Of a DNA stretch of 64,000 nt, positions 60,562-64,000 are shown piece by piece. Every line of letters starts with the position of its first letter. Positions within the stretch are counted from its first letter, which is position 1. The notes under the pieces are model-generated. The model saw nothing but the letters and a program-made list of their open reading frames with translations. It had not been told where the DNA came from and did no database searches. Origin of the DNA: Hibiscus mutabilis (lineage: Eukaryota; Streptophyta; Magnoliopsida; Malvales; Malvaceae); the NCBI GenBank assembly GCA_019671005.1, contig CM033745.1, forward strand, positions 35,757,834-35,821,833. Direction: 5' to 3'. The translations under genes were made by a program, and so were the position numbers.

Positions 60562-61199
60562 AGATGCTCTTGGTGATATATATTGCACACTTTTATATAC
60601 ATAACTTATAATGCAGTTAGGAAAAAAGAATTAAAATGATTGAAAGGGGACTCGAACCTAGATCACTTAAGATGTGTATAATCACACAAACATTCGATTT
60701 AATTTAAATCTAAAAATTATTAAATATTTGATTTAAAATATTCAAATATTTTTCATATTTAAATTAAATCAAATATTTATTAAAATATTAAATATTCAAT
60801 TCAAAAATATTCGATTTAAAAAATATTCAATTTTAAAAAATAATCAAATATTTTTTTAAATATTCAAAAATTCAATTTAATATTTTTAATCAAATTTATT
60901 TTCTTTTAAAACAAATATTTTTTTTAAATCGAATATTTTTTAAATAAAATATTTAATATTTTAATAAATATTCAATTGAATTTCAATATGAAAAAATATT
61001 CAAATATTTTAAATCATATATTTTTAAATCAAATATTTAATAATTTTTATATTTAAATTAAATCGAATGTTTGTGTGATTATATACATTCCAAGTGATCT
61101 AAGTTCGAGTCCTCTTTCAACCATTTTTACTTCATTTTTCCTAATTGCATTATAATATATGTATATAAAAGTGTGCAGTATATATCACTAAAAGTAGCT

Positions 61200-61253
61200 T
61201 GGCGCAGTGGTAAAAGTATGGGTATAACTTGCCTTGGTCCTAGGTTTAAACTT
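61200..61253 (+). other. tRNA-like A/B-box module 2, right arm
   Basis: TGGCGCAGTGG (61200-61210) followed by a decayed B box (GGTTTAAACTT, 61243-61253). Same module as 60508-60561 in inverse orientation. Confidence 0.5.
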
Positions 61254-61356
61254 TTTTGTTACCATTCTTTCTTTTTTCTTTAAATTTCTTTTAATTTTTA
61301 CCAACAAAGTAATTGTTTAATAAATATGTTAGTATCTTATTTTAGATCAATGAACT

Positions 61357-61409
61357 TGGCTCAGCGGCGGAGCATTAATTTTAAGCACTTGACACGGGAT
61401 CAAATCTCC
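61357..61409 (+). other. tRNA-like A/B-box module 1, right arm
   Basis: TGGCTCAGCGG (61357-61367), an A-box match, and GGGATCAAATCTCC (61396-61409), a B-box-like word. Mirror of 60350-60404. Confidence 0.5.
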
Positions 61410-61794
61410 ATGTAAACACCTCTTTTTCATTTTATTTCTTCTCATTCTTTAATGACCAATCAGATGGTGACACATGTTACTATTTGGGACATGTGTCGTC
61501 ATTTAGTTGATTGGTTAATTTTATTTAATTAAATTAAAATTAAGACTAAATTGATATAATAGGTAAATAATATAGACTAAATATATAATTTTACAAATTT
61601 TCGTTAATTGTCACGTCAACTATCTGTTAGTTTTTTAACTACAGTAATTAAAATAAGTTAATTTAATAAATTTGGTGGTCTAATTAACGAATTCGATAAT
61701 TAAAATAGATGGTGGTGTAGTTTACCCTTATTTTTTTGTTGTTGAAAAAAGTCCTCTGCGAAACGAACTCAAGGTAAAGAAGGTAGACCAAAAA

Positions 61795-63743
61795 ATGTAT
61801 GTACGGCGGCGAATCGCCTCCTCCACCACGCCTCTCTTATTAAAAACAGCGGCGGAAGCCACCTCCTCCGCTTACCTATTCTCAGAACAGTTATTACCTC
61901 TTCACGGTTTTCCACTACCGCTGACCTTCAAACGTTCCCTAATCAAACCTTCCATCCTTCCGATTCTTCCACGTCATCATCATCGACGGCTGGGGATGAT
62001 TCACGTCACGGGAGGAAGAATCCGAGAGCCGAGTACGAGGAGGAGCAAGCTCGTGTTCTGCAAGCCTCACTACGACACGTCGTACGTACATTGATTAGTA
62101 TCATACTATTATGTTTTAAACATTTTTTAAATTAGATTTTTGTTAACGCAGATAAAGCTCGGATGGAGTGAAGAAGCGATGATAGCTGGTGCAAAGGAAG
62201 CTGGTGTTTCGCCTTCAATTGTTGGATCTTTCCCTCGTAAAGAAGCAGCAATTGTCGAGGTAATTTCCTGAGTGAACATAATTTTCAATTCTTCTTCTGG
62301 TTTCGTCTTTTATAAGCTTTAATCTTACGCTTTTAAATCTTTCATAATTTGGCATTCATTTATTTGTAAAATTTATTCTTTGATTTGGATTAGTATGAAT
62401 TCAAATTTGAGAACTTTAGGTAGGGCATTACTATTATTTTTTTGAGGGTGGGCATACATGTGTGAAGTTTAGAAAATTTAGGGTGAGCAAGAGCCCACCC
62501 TAGGATGCACTTGCATCGGCCACTGCTCACAGTAGTGCTTATGATGTAGAGTACTTACCTTTACATGCTGCCATTTTCCTCTAGTTACTCAGATTCAAGA
62601 AAGAGTCTCAGATATGAATATGTGATATAAAATATATGTCCAGTTTAGGCATGTTCAATTCTTATATATTTGGAGGATAATACCCGTTGCCTATGCCTGA
62701 ATATGTGTTTGATACAAGTTTCGGATATGGTTTTTTTAAGGAAACTGAAGAGTTTGGGTAACATAGTTACATAGGTCATTTTTCTCAGTTCCTTGATCAT
62801 TAATTTTGTTCTTCTGCTCTTGTATTCCTGATTTCTAGATCGTGTTGCATCCACAAAATGTTGTTTTCTTAACGCTTACCTCCTTTTCAATTGTATCTAT
62901 AATTATAGATCTCACTATCTAATGCATGCTCAGGTTTGCTAATTTCAGTTGGTATTGTTGGTTTTCCTCTGTTCTTTTACAATTACAATGCCTTTTCCCC
63001 TGGATCTGCAGTTCTTCATGGATGACTGCTTACAGAGGTTAATTGATAGAATTGACTCTGGAGAGGAATTACAGCAATTGATTCCTAGCCAACGCATCTC
63101 CAAGCTTGTAAGGATTCGCCTAGAAATGCAAGTACCCTACATATCGAAATGGCCTCAAGCTCTCAGCATCCAAGTATTAGAGCCTATACCTATTTTCTTG
63201 TCAAAGTATCTGGTTTACTTGGTCAAAGCGGAATCCTTTGAGACAACGATCTTTTTTTGTAACATTCTTTGTAGGCGCATCCAATGAATGTTCCGACAAG
63301 TTTTAAGCAGAGAGCAATGCTGGTTGATGAAATATGGCATGCCGCTGGAGATGAGGCTTCTGATATTGATTGGTATGTGAAACGCACTTTCCTTGGAGGG
63401 ATATACTCAACAACAGAGATTTACTTGCTGACTGATCGCTCCCCAGGTTTTTTTTCTTTACCTTCATGCACTTGGAACTTTTTCTTTATCATTTGATTTA
63501 CTCGTCATTCTCCGGCAGAGTTTCAGGATACGTGGTTGTTCTTGGATGATAAGGTGAAAGATGCATATGATTTGAAGAAGACTATACAGGAGGTAGTCTC
63601 TCTCCCACCATCACTAATTAGAAATATGTTTTAGAGATCTTAATGAAATGACATTGTTGCAGGCAACGTATTTGGCAGAAGCTGTTGGTGCTGGAATGGG
63701 GAGTTCTTTGCAAGGATTTGTCGGCAAGGTGTTTCAGAGATGA
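61795..63743 (+). CDS. COQ9: Ubiquinone biosynthesis protein COQ9, mitochondrial (frame broken after codon 2)
   Basis: COQ9 is a lipid-binding mitochondrial protein that partners the COQ7 hydroxylase in ubiquinone synthesis. Six exons: 61795-62081, 62152-62259, 63012-63173, 63275-63446, 63519-63592 and 63663-63743. All introns are GT-AG, and the stop is TGA. The spliced product would be about 294 residues, near the plant norm. Exon 1 encodes a basic, serine-rich mitochondrial presequence (R-F-S-T near residue 44) and a Glu-rich stretch. Exon 2 has L-G-W-S-E-E-A-M and G-S-F-P-R-K-E. Exons 3-5 carry the COQ9 core: D-D-C-L-Q-R-L, S-K-W-P-Q-A-L-S, W-H-A-A-G-D, and D-I-D-W-Y-x-K-R-T. One oddity: the only upstream ATG (61795) is one base out of frame with the rest of exon 1. 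A base seems to be missing in codon 3, where the family usually reads M-Y-R-T-A-A. Either this is a sequencing error or the allele is defective. Confidence 0.92.
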
Positions 63744-63779
63744 AAGCTGGTATGAGGATGGTTCCTTGACATCTCAATG

Positions 63780-63918
63780 ACTAGGATCAGAGTCGACATT
63801 ACACTTTAATCAGTTATAAAAATCAGGTGATTTCATCAGCTATAAAAAACTAGGATCAGAGTCGACATTGCACTGATAGTCCACTCTAGGTGTTTTCCCT
63901 GATCAAAAGATCATTTGG
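63780..63918 (+). repeat. Tandem duplication in the COQ9 3' region
   Basis: CTAGGATCAGAGTCGACATT occurs at 63781 and again at 63850, about 69 bp apart, with a following CAGYTATAAAAA-type word near each. It starts 37 bp after the COQ9 stop codon, so probably lies in the 3' UTR. Confidence 0.75.
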
Positions 63919-64000
63919 TACAATCCATTAATCTTCCAGAGTATTGTTTTCATCGTTCATAACACAAATATTAGTTATATCCATCTTCTTTGCATGTGAT

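Larger units (their letters stand above)
59972..61727. mobile_element. Foldback Mutator-like element with very long inverted repeats
   Basis: 1756 bp, flanked by an exact 9 bp duplication TTATTTTTT (59963-59971 and 61728-61736), the size made by Mutator-like transposases. The ends GGATAAACTACACC and, inverted, GGGTAAACTACACC match. The arms extend about 800 bp each, nearly to an AT-rich centre near 60850 built of AAATATTCAAATATTT words. No transposase is encoded. The right end is about 67 bp from the COQ9 start codon. Each arm carries two tRNA-like promoter modules. Confidence 0.88.

Noticed and set aside
61795..62094. A 99-codon open frame starting at the COQ9 ATG
   Set aside because: It is the wrong frame: the COQ9 sequence in exon 1 lies one base off, and this frame runs through the splice donor at 62082.
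1..64000. CRISPR arrays, operons, bacterial promoters
   Set aside because: This is plant nuclear DNA; the regular repeats are minisatellites and LTR motifs.

Overview
This is nuclear DNA of a flowering plant, most likely a eudicot. The AT-rich background is packed with plant-type LTR retrotransposons, and the single recognisable host gene, COQ9, has six exons with GT-AG introns. The lineage cannot be fixed from one gene. I suspect Malvaceae from the style of the repeats, but this is a weak inference.

Layout. (1) 1-1165: no gene recognised. (2) 1166-24272: a minus-strand block of one Ty3/gypsy family with very long (about 3.66 kb) LTRs, arranged LTR-internal-LTR-damaged internal-LTR-internal-LTR. 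It is a tandem duplication of period about 12.47 kb. The middle internal piece (11784-13764) is cut at both ends and noisy, so an assembly artefact must be considered. (3) 24273-28394: mostly unrecognised sequence plus a 10-copy, 96-97 bp minisatellite (25427-26383). (4) 28395-32190: small non-autonomous elements (hAT-like, a GGGCCC MITE-like element, a 483 bp foldback). (5) 32191-42926: a decayed LINE interrupted by a hAT-like element (33295-34049, TSD GTGGTGAC) and by a complete but dead Ty3/gypsy chromovirus-type element (34154-42095, TSD GGGAT). (6) 42927-59298: a nest five insertions deep. hAT-1 (TSD ATGGACAR) holds a solo LTR (TSD CTTTG) and hAT-2 (TSD CCCCTAAT). hAT-2 holds LTR C (TSD CGGGT). 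LTR C holds a minus-strand Ty1/copia element and LTR E. LTR E holds solo LTR B (TSD CGACG, decayed to TGATG on one side). (7) 59335-61727: another hAT-like element, then a 1.76 kb foldback Mutator-like element with an exact 9 bp TSD. (8) 61795-63743: COQ9, on the plus strand, starting about 60 bp past that element. Its reading frame is broken just after the start codon.

The transposons are not cooperating parts of a pathway. They record successive insertions, and almost every one is dead. The gypsy element at 34154 carries many C-to-T and G-to-A changes, including both RT catalytic aspartates. The most unusual signal is a family of palindromic GTATCGATAC doublets, two copies nearly always 20 bp apart, repeated about 20 times in LTRs of two unrelated families. 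LTR E has an analogous doublet built from a different palindrome.
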